Below, piece after piece: positions 1 through 7,624 of a stretch of DNA of 22,835 bases. Made by a program: the position numbers and the translations under genes. How positions within the stretch are numbered: position 1 is the first letter of the stretch; every line of letters starts with the position of its first letter. The notes under the pieces were generated by a model that was not told the DNA's origin, made no database searches, and worked only from the letters and a program-made list of their open reading frames with translations. Location of the stretch: contig DELD01000079.1 of assembly GCA_002354205.1 (NCBI GenBank), positions 1-22,835 on the forward strand, written 5' to 3'. This DNA comes from Micavibrio sp. UBA2705 (GTDB lineage Bacteria; Pseudomonadota; Alphaproteobacteria; Micavibrionales; Micavibrionaceae).

Positions 1-21
1 TTCGAACTTTTCCTTAGACAT
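1..21 (-). CDS. tuf: Elongation factor Tu, first seven codons only (cut by window edge)
   Basis: The reverse complement starts ATG and reads MSKEKFE, the usual N-terminus of EF-Tu, which delivers aminoacyl-tRNA to the ribosome. A good Shine-Dalgarno (AAGGAGAAG) lies just upstream, at about 27-37. It starts 38 bp after the fusA stop on the same strand, which is the normal last position of the str operon. Only seven codons are visible, so the call rests on this N-terminus plus its place after fusA. The rest of the gene lies outside the window. Confidence 0.85.
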
Positions 22-59
22 TTTATCTTCTCCTTATAAGACTTTATTCTTTTGCGTAT

Positions 60-2168
60 TTACGCGTTTAATTTTTCTTTTACTTCTTCAGCTATCGCAT
101 TTGGCACAGCTTCATAACGATCAAAGACCATTGTGAATTGCGCACGGCCAGATGACAGTGAACGAAGCGTGTTAATGTAACCAAACATGTTGGCTAGCGG
201 TACCGCAGCTGTAATAACTTTCGCAACACCGCGATCTTCCATTGAAGACACCTGACCACGACGAGAGTTAAGATCGCCAATGATATCACCCATGTAATCT
301 TCAGGCGTAACAACTTCAACCTTCATTAAAGGCTCAAGAAGCTGAGGGCCTGCCGCTGCCATACCTTCTTTGAATGCTGAACGTGCAGCAATTTCAAAGG
401 CCATAACAGAGGAGTCAACATCGTGATACGCGCCATCAACAAGACGTACTTTAAAGTCAATAACTGGGAAACCAGCAATGATACCTGTATCCTTCGCTTG
501 ATCAAGACCTTTTTGAACGCCAGGGATGTATTCCTTAGGAACACTACCGCCAACAACTTCACTTTCAAACACAAAACCTTCATCTTGTTCCGCAGGCGAG
601 AACACCAAGTCAATTTTCGCAAACTGACCAGAACCACCTGATTGCTTTTTGTGTGTGTAAGAAATTTCAGCTTCTTTAGTAATCGTCTCACGGTAAGCAA
701 CCTGAGGCGCACCAATGTTCGCTTCAACTTTAAACTCACGCTTCATACGGTCAATCAAGATATCCAAGTGAAGCTCACCCATACCCTTCATGATTGTCTG
801 GCCACTTTCGTGATCAACAGAAACCTGGAAAGACGGATCTTCAGCAGACAGACGCTGAAGCGCTTGTGACATTTTCTCTTGGTCAGCTTTTGTTTTTGGC
901 TCAACCGCAATCTCAATCACCGGCTCAGGGAAAATCATACGCTCAAGAACAACAGGATGCTCTTTCACACATAAAGTGTCACCAGTAGTTGAATCTTTCA
1001 AACCAACAAGCGCAACAATATCACCCGCATGTGCCTCTTTGATCTCTTCACGAGAGTTTGAATGCATAAGAAGCATACGACCAATACGCTCACGCTTACC
1101 TTTAACTGTGTTCTCAACATACGAACCAGCCTCTAGTGTACCTGAGTAAATACGGGCAAACGTTAATGAACCAACAAAAGGGTCATTCATGATTTTGAAT
1201 GCAAGAGCAGAAAATGGCGCGTCATCTTTTGGTTCGCGGTTTTCAGGCTCATCAGAGTCAACCTTATTACCTTTAATCGCGCCAACATCTAGCGGGCTAG
1301 GAAGGAAGTCAACAACCGCATCAAGCAATGGCTGAACACCTTTGTTTTTAAACGCCGTACCACAAAGAACAGGCACCCAAGTGTTGCTCAATGTTGCTTT
1401 ACGGATACACGCCTTCAAAGTCGCCATATCAGGCTCTGTGCCCTCAAGGTAAGCTTCCATTGCGGCCTCATCTTGCTCAACAGCATGCTCAACAAGCAAC
1501 TCACGGTACTCAGCAGCTTTATCAGCAAGCTCAGCCGGAATCTCTTCTTCACGGAATGTCGCACCAAGTGTTTCAGCATCCCAAATGATAGCCTTCATTT
1601 TCACGAGGTCAATCAGACCTAAGTAATCATTCTCAGCACCAATAGGAAGCTGAACAGGAACCGGCGTCGCGCCAAAACGCTCCTTGATCATTTTAAGACA
1701 GTTATAGAAGTCCGCACCAATTTTATCCATTTTATTAACAAAGATGATACGCGGAACGCCGTACTTGTCAGCTTGACGCCACACAGTTTCAGTCTGTGGC
1801 TCAACACCAGCATTTGCATCAAGAACAGTTACCGCACCATCAAGCACGCGCAATGAACGCTCAACTTCAATTGTAAAATCAACGTGTCCAGGAGTATCAA
1901 TGATGTTAAAGCGGAGCTTTTTACCAGCAGCCACACCATCAGCAGGACCATCCCAGTATGTTGTTGTCGCAGCTGAAGTAATCGTGATACCACGCTCCTG
2001 CTCTTGCTCCATCCAGTCCATAGTGGCTGCGCCATCATGCACTTCACCAATTTTGTGTGACTTACCTGTATAGTAAAGAATACGCTCAGTTGTCGTAGTC
2101 TTACCCGCATCAATATGCGCCATGATACCAAAGTTACGGTAATGCTCTATTGGGGTTACGCGTGTCAT
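60..2168 (-). CDS. fusA: Elongation factor G
   Basis: This is the ribosomal translocase EF-G, a GTPase that moves tRNA and mRNA after peptide bond formation and helps recycle ribosomes with RRF. At 702 aa it has the normal length. The G domain motifs are visible: G1 AHIDAGKT (residues 17-24), G3 DTPGH (91-95) and G4 NKMD (145-148). They are followed by the beta-barrel domain II and the C-terminal domains, including the GGSVPKEYIPGV segment of domain IV. An AAGGA Shine-Dalgarno precedes the ATG. It lies 73 bp after rpsG and 38 bp before tuf, so it is the third gene of the str operon and should be co-transcribed with its neighbours. No missing motifs were seen. Confidence 0.98.
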   Translation of the reverse strand: MTRVTPIEHYRNFGIMAHIDAGKTTTTERILYYTGKSHKIGEVHDGAATMDWMEQEQERGITITSAATTTYWDGPADGVAAGKKLRFNIIDTPGHVDFTIEVERSLRVLDGAVTVLDANAGVEPQTETVWRQADKYGVPRIIFVNKMDKIGADFYNCLKMIKERFGATPVPVQLPIGAENDYLGLIDLVKMKAIIWDAETLGATFREEEIPAELADKAAEYRELLVEHAVEQDEAAMEAYLEGTEPDMATLKACIRKATLSNTWVPVLCGTAFKNKGVQPLLDAVVDFLPSPLDVGAIKGNKVDSDEPENREPKDDAPFSALAFKIMNDPFVGSLTFARIYSGTLEAGSYVENTVKGKRERIGRMLLMHSNSREEIKEAHAGDIVALVGLKDSTTGDTLCVKEHPVVLERMIFPEPVIEIAVEPKTKADQEKMSQALQRLSAEDPSFQVSVDHESGQTIMKGMGELHLDILIDRMKREFKVEANIGAPQVAYRETITKEAEISYTHKKQSGGSGQFAKIDLVFSPAEQDEGFVFESEVVGGSVPKEYIPGVQKGLDQAKDTGIIAGFPVIDFKVRLVDGAYHDVDSSVMAFEIAARSAFKEGMAAAGPQLLEPLMKVEVVTPEDYMGDIIGDLNSRRGQVSSMEDRGVAKVITAAVPLANMFGYINTLRSLSSGRAQFTMVFDRYEAVPNAIAEEVKEKLNA

Positions 2169-2241
2169 ATTTTTAAATCCTTAAAGTCTTATAACTTGTC
2201 CATATTTTAGCCCGCTTAAAACTAAACGGGCTAAATAATTC

Positions 2242-2766
2242 CTACCAACGGTAATGCGCAAACGCCTTGTTTGCCTCTGCCATTTTATGCGTATCGTCAC
2301 GCTTTTTAGTGGCTGTGCCGCGCTCATTTGCAGCATCAAGAAGCTCACCAGCAAGACGCTGCGTCATTGTGTTTTCGCTACGCTTACGCGCTGCGTCAAT
2401 CAACCAACGAATTGAAAGCGCCTGTGCGCGCTCAGCGCGAACCTCAACAGGAACCTGATAAGTAGCACCACCAACACGGCGAGAGCGAACCTCAAGGTGC
2501 GGGCGCACTTTTTTCAACGCTTTGCGAAAAACCAAAAGGCCTTTACCACCAGCAAGATCTGAAACTTCCGCTTCCGCAGCTTCTTCAGCAAGCTCAACGT
2601 TATCTGATTTCGCATCTAAAATCTCAAGCGCACCGTAAACGATACCTTCAGCTGTTGATTTCTTACCATCAAGCATCAAGTTATTGATGAATTTTGATAA
2701 AATTAAATCACCAAATCTTGGATCTGGTAGTATTTCACGTTTTTCTGCTCTATGACGACGAGACAT
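2242..2766 (-). CDS. rpsG: 30S ribosomal protein uS7 with an internal insertion
   Basis: uS7 nucleates assembly of the 30S head by binding the 3' domain of 16S rRNA and lies near the E site. The N-terminus (MSRRHRAEKR), the core EVRSRRVGGATYQVPVEVR and the C-terminus AEANKAFAHYRW are all canonical, so identity is certain. The protein is 174 aa, against about 156 for most bacterial uS7. The excess lies between the AEGIVYGALEIL helix and the KKVRPHLEVRSRR segment, where roughly residues 55-77 include an Ala/Glu-rich and Gly-containing stretch (EEAAEAEVSDLAGGKG). An AGAGGA Shine-Dalgarno precedes the ATG. The gene follows rpsL by 22 bp. The insertion is in frame and looks like a lineage trait, not a sequencing error. 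Confidence 0.97.
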   Translation of the reverse strand: MSRRHRAEKREILPDPRFGDLILSKFINNLMLDGKKSTAEGIVYGALEILDAKSDNVELAEEAAEAEVSDLAGGKGLLVFRKALKKVRPHLEVRSRRVGGATYQVPVEVRAERAQALSIRWLIDAARKRSENTMTQRLAGELLDAANERGTATKKRDDTHKMAEANKAFAHYRW

Positions 2767-2788
2767 ATTTTAAATCCTCTTAAATTCT

Positions 2789-3172
2789 TTATTTCGGACG
2801 CTTCGCACCGTAACGAGAACGGGCTTGCTTACGATCTTTAACACCTTGCGTATCCAATGCACCACGAACAATCGTGTAACGCACACCCGGCAAATCTTTA
2901 ATACGACCGCCACGAACAAGAACAACCGAGTGCTCTTGAAGGTTGTGACCTTCACCTGGGATATAACAAATAACCTCAAAACCTGTTGTCAAACGAACCT
3001 TCGCAACTTTACGCAAAGCAGAGTTTGGCTTTTTAGGAGTTGTTGTATAAACACGCGTACAAACGCCACGACGCTGAGGACAACGCTTCAATGCACGTGT
3101 TTTTTTAGCCTTCATGGCTTTTTTACCGCCGACTGCGCGCGGCTTACGAATCAATTGTTGAATAGTTGGCAT
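2789..3172 (-). CDS. rpsL: 30S ribosomal protein uS12
   Basis: uS12 is a decoding-centre protein that controls translational accuracy. The TTPKKPNSALRK segment (about residues 44-55) and the GGRIKDLPGVRY loop (88-99) are present. They carry the lysines whose mutation gives streptomycin resistance in other bacteria (wild type here) and the aspartate (D93) that RimO methylthiolates in many bacteria. I chose the inner ATG at 3172, giving 127 aa. It yields the family N-terminus MPTIQQLIRKPR and has an AGAGG Shine-Dalgarno at good spacing. An ATG eight codons further upstream would add MKKKRFGR, which is not a family feature. The stretch before CPQRRG is about four residues longer than in E. coli. 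It is the first gene of the str operon. Confidence 0.97.
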   Translation of the reverse strand: MPTIQQLIRKPRAVGGKKAMKAKKTRALKRCPQRRGVCTRVYTTTPKKPNSALRKVAKVRLTTGFEVICYIPGEGHNLQEHSVVLVRGGRIKDLPGVRYTIVRGALDTQGVKDRKQARSRYGAKRPK

Positions 3173-3497
3173 ACGACCAAACCTCTTTTTCTTCACTACA
3201 GTTCATTATTCAGGATGAGAAGCTTAATGCAGGAAGAAGAGACGCCAACATAGTGTGACTTATATCTTAATCCGCAGAGCATCTAGCCGCCCAAAACAAA
3301 ACCGGCACCTTAATAAGCAATTCTTTCAAACAACCTTTAGGAGCCGGGCCAGATGTTGCGCTTAACTTCTCCAGTAAAAATATTTTTCACCTTCAAGGAA
3401 ATTAAGAACAACGAACTGCGTTTAGACCAATAAATTCATCACCAAAGTCAGTAACGGTAAGGTCTACAGCCAGCCCATCCTTTTAATATGTGCGCGG
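3173..3497 (-). promoter_or_regulatory. Long 5' leader of the str operon mRNA
   Basis: If transcription starts about 7 nt after the -10 box at 3498-3503, the rpsL mRNA has an untranslated leader of about 318 nt with no convincing ORF (only stubs such as MGWL and MNLLV). Two inverted repeats lie in it: 3302-3310 with 3339-3347 (CCGGCWCCT against AGGAGCCGG, 8 of 9 pairs, 28-nt loop) and 3423-3428 with 3461-3466 (TAGACC/GGTCTA). There is no U-run after either, so neither is a standard terminator. Together with the promoter and the stretch up to 3680, this is the only gene-free gap above 300 bases. Any regulatory role is inferred. Confidence 0.45.
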
Positions 3498-3526
3498 AAT
3501 ATACGCAGTGGCCAAACATTTGTCAA
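3498..3526 (-). promoter_or_regulatory. Near-consensus sigma70 promoter for the str operon
   Basis: On the minus strand the -35 TTGACA (3526-3521) is a perfect match. It is separated by exactly 17 bp from TATATT (3503-3498), a 5 of 6 match. This is the best promoter in the window and fits a highly expressed ribosomal operon. Having its own strong promoter here agrees with the lack of rpoC immediately upstream. Confidence 0.85.
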
Positions 3527-3648
3527 CTACTAATATGTTTTTTTCACATTTTAGAGTCATTTCATATGGTTAGTGCCAAAAACACTCTATTTTGCATTTA
3601 TATCTCCCAGTCTTTCCTTGCACCGATGATAAGAGTAGCGCATCATTA

Positions 3649-3669
3649 TATATATAGACTCTATATATA
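3649..3669. repeat. 21-bp near-perfect palindrome before rnr
   Basis: Two 10-bp arms, TATATATAGA and TCTATATATA, flank a single central C at 3659. It ends 11 bp before the rnr TTG start and overlaps the most plausible -10 region (TATATA/TATAGA). It may be a protein-binding operator, part of the promoter, or an A-U hairpin near the ribosome binding site. The symmetry is seen directly; the function is not known. Confidence 0.6.
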
Positions 3670-3680
3670 GGATATAAACA

Positions 3681-6044
3681 TTGCCTGACATTTTCTCCAA
3701 AGACTTCGCCGCACCGACCGAACAAGAAATCCTCGACTTTATACGCTATTTTGGCGGCCCCGCAACAAAACGTGATGTCTGTAAGGGCTTTGGCGTTACA
3801 GGAGATGACCGCATTGATGTTAAAAAAGCGCTTAAAGCCCTAGAGAGCAAAAATCTGATCTCTAAGCAAGGGGGCGCATATGCTATCCCCGACACGCTTC
3901 CTGTTGTCACAACAATCGAAATATCTGAAATTGATATAGATGGCGACGAAATTGCTTTTCCTATCAAATGGGACGAAGAACTGCAGGGCCCCACCCCGCG
4001 CATTGAAGTGCGCCCAAACAAACACGGCCACCCGACATTAAAAGAAGGTGACCAAGCGCTTGCCCGCCTCAACAAGCTATCAGACACTTTATATGAAGCG
4101 CGCATTATAAAAATGATCGATTCCCGCGCCGAACGGATCATGGGCATTGTTGAAAATCACAAAGACGGCATTGTCGTTAAACCTGTTGAGAAGAAAGCCC
4201 GCGACCTCTACCTCGTTAGCGGGAAAGATATGCGCGACGCGCAAATTGGCGATATCGTACTGGCTGACCCGCTGCCAGCACGCGGCGTACGCCACAAGAA
4301 ATGTAAAATCGTAGACGTTCTTGGCAATGAGGGTGACACCAATATTTTCAGCCTGATTTCCGCCCATGAGCATAATTTATCCCTCACCTTCCCTGACGCA
4401 GTAATGGAAGCAACAGAAGATATGAAAGTGCCGCCGCTTAAAGGCCGCACAGATTTACGTGACTACCCTTTAGTCACTATTGATGGCGCAGATGCACGCG
4501 ATTTTGACGATGCCGTCTTTGCCGAGCCTGACCCCGACCAAGGGCGCAACCCTAATGGCTACCACCTCATCGTCGCCATTGCCGACGTGGCTTATTATGT
4601 GGAACATAACAAAGCCCTCGATAAGGAAGCACTAAAACGTTCTAACTCCACTTACTTCCCTGACCGCGTCATTCCGATGCTCCCAGAGCGCCTATCTAAT
4701 GATTTATGTTCGCTGCGCCCAAAAGAAGATCGCGCCTGCATGGCTGTGCACTTATATATAGACGCGCATGGCAAGCTAGTGAAATATAATTTTGTGCGCG
4801 GCCTGATGAAGTCTATTGCGCGCCTTACCTACGAACAAGTACAGGCCGCAAAAGACGGGCTGAAAGACGACACAACATCCATGTTGATGGATGAGGTGAT
4901 CAATCCGCTTTACGCTGCATTCGATATTCTTAAGGCCGCACGCGAAAGGCGCGGGGCGCTTGACCTTGAATTGCCTGAGCGTCAAATCATGATTGATGAT
5001 AAAGGCCGCATGAGCGGCGTGCAGCGTAGATCACGCCTTGATGCCCACATGTTGATTGAGGAGTTCATGGTACTGGCTAACGTTGCCTCCGCCCTCGCCC
5101 TCGATAAAGGCAAGACACCGGGGTTATACCGCGTTCACGACATGCCCAAGCAAGAAAAGCTTGACAATGCCCGCAACTTCCTAGAGGGCTTTAACCTATC
5201 ACTTCCTAAGGGCAACAAGCCCACGCCAGGTAATTTGAACCAAATCCTGCACAAAGCTAATGATATGGAATTTGCGCCGCTTATTCACCAAACAATATTG
5301 CGCACCCAATCGCAGGCCATATACTCACCGCAGAATATTGGGCATTTTGGCTTGGCGCTCAGCCATTACACGCATTTTACATCTCCTATCCGCCGCTATG
5401 CCGATTTAATCGTCCACCGCGCGCTTATTCGCGAGTTTAACCTTGGCGGCGGCGGCCTTAAAGATGAAGAAAAAGTTCGCCTTGAAGAAATTGCGGATAT
5501 TATATCGACCAATGAACGCAAATCAATGAGCGCAGAATATTCGACCATTGACCGCTTTGTTGCCAAGTATATGGAAGATAAAGTCGGCGCTGAATTTGAA
5601 GGGCGCATTAGCGGCCTCTCGCGCTTTGGCTTATTCGTTGCTTTAAATGAAAGCGGTGCAGACGGCATTGTACCTATTCGCACCCTACCAGATGACTTCT
5701 ATATACATGACGAAGAACAGCACGCCTTAATAGGCCGCAAATCACGGCGCACATATCGCATGGGCGCAGCCATAACTGTACGCTTAAAAGAAGCGCATGG
5801 CATGAGCGGCTCAACGGTATTTGAAGTGGTCGGCCTTGACGGCGCGGACATCCCTGGGTTTAAAATGAAGCGCAGCAGCCCACAAGGCTACAAGAAAGGC
5901 AAAGGTAACTTTAAGGGCGGCAAGAAGTCTGGCGGGAAGCCTGATGACAGCAAAAGCAAAGCAGATAGTGGCTTTCGCAAGAAACAGAAGAAAAAGAAAA
6001 CCACACCGAAGCACAAGCGCAATAAGAATAAGCCGCACCCGTAA
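3681..6044 (+). CDS. rnr: Ribonuclease R (3'-5' exoribonuclease)
   Basis: RNase R degrades structured RNA processively from the 3' end and takes part in rRNA quality control, mRNA decay and trans-translation. The order is an N-terminal winged-helix-like region (about 15-70), cold-shock domains (about 70-240), the RNB catalytic domain starting near 255, an S1 domain (about 634-720) and a Lys-rich tail (about 728-787). The catalytic Asp cluster is intact in TIDGADARDFDD (D268, D274, D276, D277). The 787-aa length is normal. Translation starts at TTG (3681), a rare start, with a weak AGGA upstream. It is divergent from the str operon and convergent with the next gene, with 16 bp between stops and no hairpin there. 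The basic tail is typical of RNase R and helps bind structured RNA. Confidence 0.96.
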   Translation: MPDIFSKDFAAPTEQEILDFIRYFGGPATKRDVCKGFGVTGDDRIDVKKALKALESKNLISKQGGAYAIPDTLPVVTTIEISEIDIDGDEIAFPIKWDEELQGPTPRIEVRPNKHGHPTLKEGDQALARLNKLSDTLYEARIIKMIDSRAERIMGIVENHKDGIVVKPVEKKARDLYLVSGKDMRDAQIGDIVLADPLPARGVRHKKCKIVDVLGNEGDTNIFSLISAHEHNLSLTFPDAVMEATEDMKVPPLKGRTDLRDYPLVTIDGADARDFDDAVFAEPDPDQGRNPNGYHLIVAIADVAYYVEHNKALDKEALKRSNSTYFPDRVIPMLPERLSNDLCSLRPKEDRACMAVHLYIDAHGKLVKYNFVRGLMKSIARLTYEQVQAAKDGLKDDTTSMLMDEVINPLYAAFDILKAARERRGALDLELPERQIMIDDKGRMSGVQRRSRLDAHMLIEEFMVLANVASALALDKGKTPGLYRVHDMPKQEKLDNARNFLEGFNLSLPKGNKPTPGNLNQILHKANDMEFAPLIHQTILRTQSQAIYSPQNIGHFGLALSHYTHFTSPIRRYADLIVHRALIREFNLGGGGLKDEEKVRLEEIADIISTNERKSMSAEYSTIDRFVAKYMEDKVGAEFEGRISGLSRFGLFVALNESGADGIVPIRTLPDDFYIHDEEQHALIGRKSRRTYRMGAAITVRLKEAHGMSGSTVFEVVGLDGADIPGFKMKRSSPQGYKKGKGNFKGGKKSGGKPDDSKSKADSGFRKKQKKKKTTPKHKRNKNKPHP

Positions 6045-6060
6045 AGCCTGTTTTAACAAT

Positions 6061-6429
6061 CTAATCAGGGGCGTTAAACTCTAGGCGCGCTGGCTTTTCC
6101 GCTGCAAACATATTCACCCAATCATACGGGTGCATATTACGCGGCAAGCCATACCCCCAAGGACCAAGGCGCGTACTGTATTTCTGCGCATGGAGCAAAC
6201 CGGACTGGCTTTGACGATCCATTTCAAAATCAACAACACCGCTCCACAGCACTTCTGTGCGCGCTGCGTCATTAAACACGGTCAGAATATGACCGCTTTG
6301 CAGGGGGTTTAGGCCGTCATAGCCTTCCTTGCCATCTTCATGGATACTCCATAATGTGCCCTCTAAGCCTGATTCATAAAAAGGCATTAACTTGCCCTCA
6401 ATCACGGTTTTCTTGTTTTCTTGTGTCAT
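6061..6429 (-). CDS. Small conserved-looking hypothetical protein, 122 aa
   Basis: I cannot assign a function. The protein is soluble and Trp/Tyr-rich in its middle, with no signal peptide or membrane segment. Stretches such as FYESGLEGTLWSIHEDGKEGYDGL and a later VLWSGVVDFE look like alternating beta strands, suggesting a compact beta-rich domain. The gene is real by its features: an AGGGAGAA Shine-Dalgarno at good distance from the ATG and a promoter-like TTGATT/TAATAT pair at 6453-6480. It is convergent with rnr and divergent from rpmG. The coding assignment is solid; the role is open. Confidence 0.8.
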   Translation of the reverse strand: MTQENKKTVIEGKLMPFYESGLEGTLWSIHEDGKEGYDGLNPLQSGHILTVFNDAARTEVLWSGVVDFEMDRQSQSGLLHAQKYSTRLGPWGYGLPRNMHPYDWVNMFAAEKPARLEFNAPD

Positions 6430-6452
6430 GATATATTCTCCCTATAGGCGCT

Positions 6453-6480
6453 ATATTAAGCATATCAAAGAAAAAATCAA
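6453..6480 (-). promoter_or_regulatory. Promoter for the 122-aa hypothetical gene
   Basis: On the minus strand, -35 TTGATT (6480-6475) and -10 TAATAT (6458-6453) are 16 bp apart, ending about 23 bp before the ATG. The -35 is followed by a T-run (TTGATTTTTT), as at three other promoter candidates in the window. Confidence 0.5.
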
Positions 6481-6512
6481 TCTACAGCATGCAGCAAAGG
6501 TGAAAAACTTTC

Positions 6513-6540
6513 TTGACAACGTTTTAAAAATGGCTATTGT
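6513..6540 (+). promoter_or_regulatory. Promoter for rpmG
   Basis: A perfect -35 TTGACA (6513-6518) is followed after 16 bp by TATTGT (6535-6540), a 4 of 6 match. Transcription would begin near 6547, leaving a leader of about 85 nt before rpmG. Confidence 0.6.
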
Positions 6541-6631
6541 GCGCATCTGAATTATTTATTCGCCTACGGGTCAACTGTGCGCGATATACAACGAATAAGA
6601 AACCTAAAGTTAAGTAGAAAAGGTAAGAACC

Positions 6632-6859
6632 ATGGCAAAAAAAGGCGCAGTTGAAAAGATCCGTCTTGTAAGCACAGGAACAAATGCTAAAGGCAATCCT
6701 ACAGGCTTCACATATTATATTAAGAAAAACGTTCGTAACATTACAGAAAAAATGAAATTCCGTAAATACGATCCACGCGCTTTGAACACAGAAACAGGCA
6801 AGCCTGGTATGCATGTTGAGTTCGTAGAAAAGAAAATGCCACCTTCTAAAAAGAACTAA
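6632..6859 (+). CDS. rpmG: 50S ribosomal protein bL33, enlarged
   Basis: bL33 is a small large-subunit protein near the E site. The core is recognisable: MAKKGAVEKIRLVSTG, then FTYYIKKNVRNITEKMKFRKYDPRA, then HVEFVEKK. It is the zinc-free type, with no Cys pairs. Length is 75 aa against about 55 for ordinary bacterial bL33. The extra residues are an insert near 18-24 (NAKGNPT), one around 50-60 (ALNTETGKPGM) and a short basic tail (PPSKKN). An AAAGG Shine-Dalgarno lies upstream. It is a single-gene unit with its own promoter and an intrinsic terminator starting 22 bp after the stop. Confidence 0.94.
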   Translation: MAKKGAVEKIRLVSTGTNAKGNPTGFTYYIKKNVRNITEKMKFRKYDPRALNTETGKPGMHVEFVEKKMPPSKKN

Positions 6860-6881
6860 GCTATTTCTACAAAGAATTTTT

Positions 6882-6912
6882 AAAAAGCGCTCACTATATG
6901 GGGCGCTTTTTT
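6882..6912 (+). terminator. Rho-independent terminator of rpmG
   Basis: AAAAAGCGC (6882-6890) pairs with GCGCTTTTT (6903-6911) across a 12-nt loop, and a further T follows. It also argues against an upstream start for the next gene at 6898, which would lie inside this hairpin. Confidence 0.85.
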
Positions 6913-6963
6913 GCTATAAGAAGTTTTCTGAATAATACGAATATAAGGAAGAGTATCTTAATC

Positions 6964-7461
6964 ATGCGCCATATCTTTATTCTTCGCCACTGCGAATATG
7001 ACGACCGCTCTGGTGCGGGCCCTAATTTTGATTGTCACCTTTCGCCCGAAGGTCAAAGCCACGCCGCCGCCATTGGGCAGACGATGCAAGATAATAACAT
7101 TCAACCTGATTTAATTTATTGTTCTGGCGCAGTGCGCACGCGCGAAACGCTTGATGCCCTGCTGCAAAGCATAGATAGACCTGAAATCATTTATAATGAT
7201 GAGATTTACGGCTGTATGCCCGGTGAGTTACTCGCACTGATCCAAGATAGCGGTGAACAATATAAAAACATTATGATTGTCGGCCACAACCCTGCAATGC
7301 ATGGCATAGTCCAGATACTTGGGCAAAATAGCGAAGCGAGATATTTAAAAGAAATTGCCTATTATTATGGCGCAGGCACATTATGCAGCTTTACATGCAA
7401 CACCGCCCATTGGGCTGAGGCCAACCCCGCCAATTGCGCGATTACCGCACTATATGCATAG
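6964..7461 (+). CDS. SixA-like phosphohistidine phosphatase (histidine phosphatase superfamily)
   Basis: Proteins of this family remove phosphate from histidine, for example on phosphotransfer proteins; the substrate here is unknown. The N-terminus is MRHIFILRHC, with the nucleophile His at residue 9. A second Arg-containing motif SGAVRTRET (54-62), an acidic region near E80 and the VGHNP motif with the second catalytic His (H108) follow. The short 165-aa form without a lid domain matches SixA. The usual RHG is RHC here (C10). I chose the ATG at 6964 because it gives the family N-terminus and has an AAGGAAGAG upstream. The in-frame ATG at 6898 lies in the rpmG terminator and would add a tail foreign to the family. 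No partner kinase is visible nearby. Confidence 0.85.
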   Translation: MRHIFILRHCEYDDRSGAGPNFDCHLSPEGQSHAAAIGQTMQDNNIQPDLIYCSGAVRTRETLDALLQSIDRPEIIYNDEIYGCMPGELLALIQDSGEQYKNIMIVGHNPAMHGIVQILGQNSEARYLKEIAYYYGAGTLCSFTCNTAHWAEANPANCAITALYA

Positions 7462-7624
7462 TAAAAGGTTTACGGCTGAGGCCAAAGCCATCCGCTTTCC
7501 CCGCAGATAAAATATACAGCGCAAAAACCAGCAGCACCCTCCATAATGTCGAGAAAATTACTCTTGATCTACCGCCCCATAAATGAAAAACTATAGCCCC
7601 TATTTTAATATCAAGGAGGTTACG

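Noticed and set aside
326..739. Open reading frame overlapping fusA on the same strand in another frame, and several like it across fusA and ileS
   Set aside because: They lie wholly inside strongly conserved genes, have no ribosome site and encode low-complexity sequence.
3173..3196. Upstream start for rpsL adding MKKKRFGR
   Set aside because: The inner ATG gives the family N-terminus and has the better Shine-Dalgarno.
6898..6963. Upstream start for the SixA-like gene
   Set aside because: It lies within the rpmG terminator and adds residues foreign to the family.
7413..7485. 12-base direct repeat GGCTGAGGCCAA at 7413-7424 and 7474-7485
   Set aside because: It occurs only twice, once inside the phosphatase gene, with no mobile-element features; it is probably a small local duplication.
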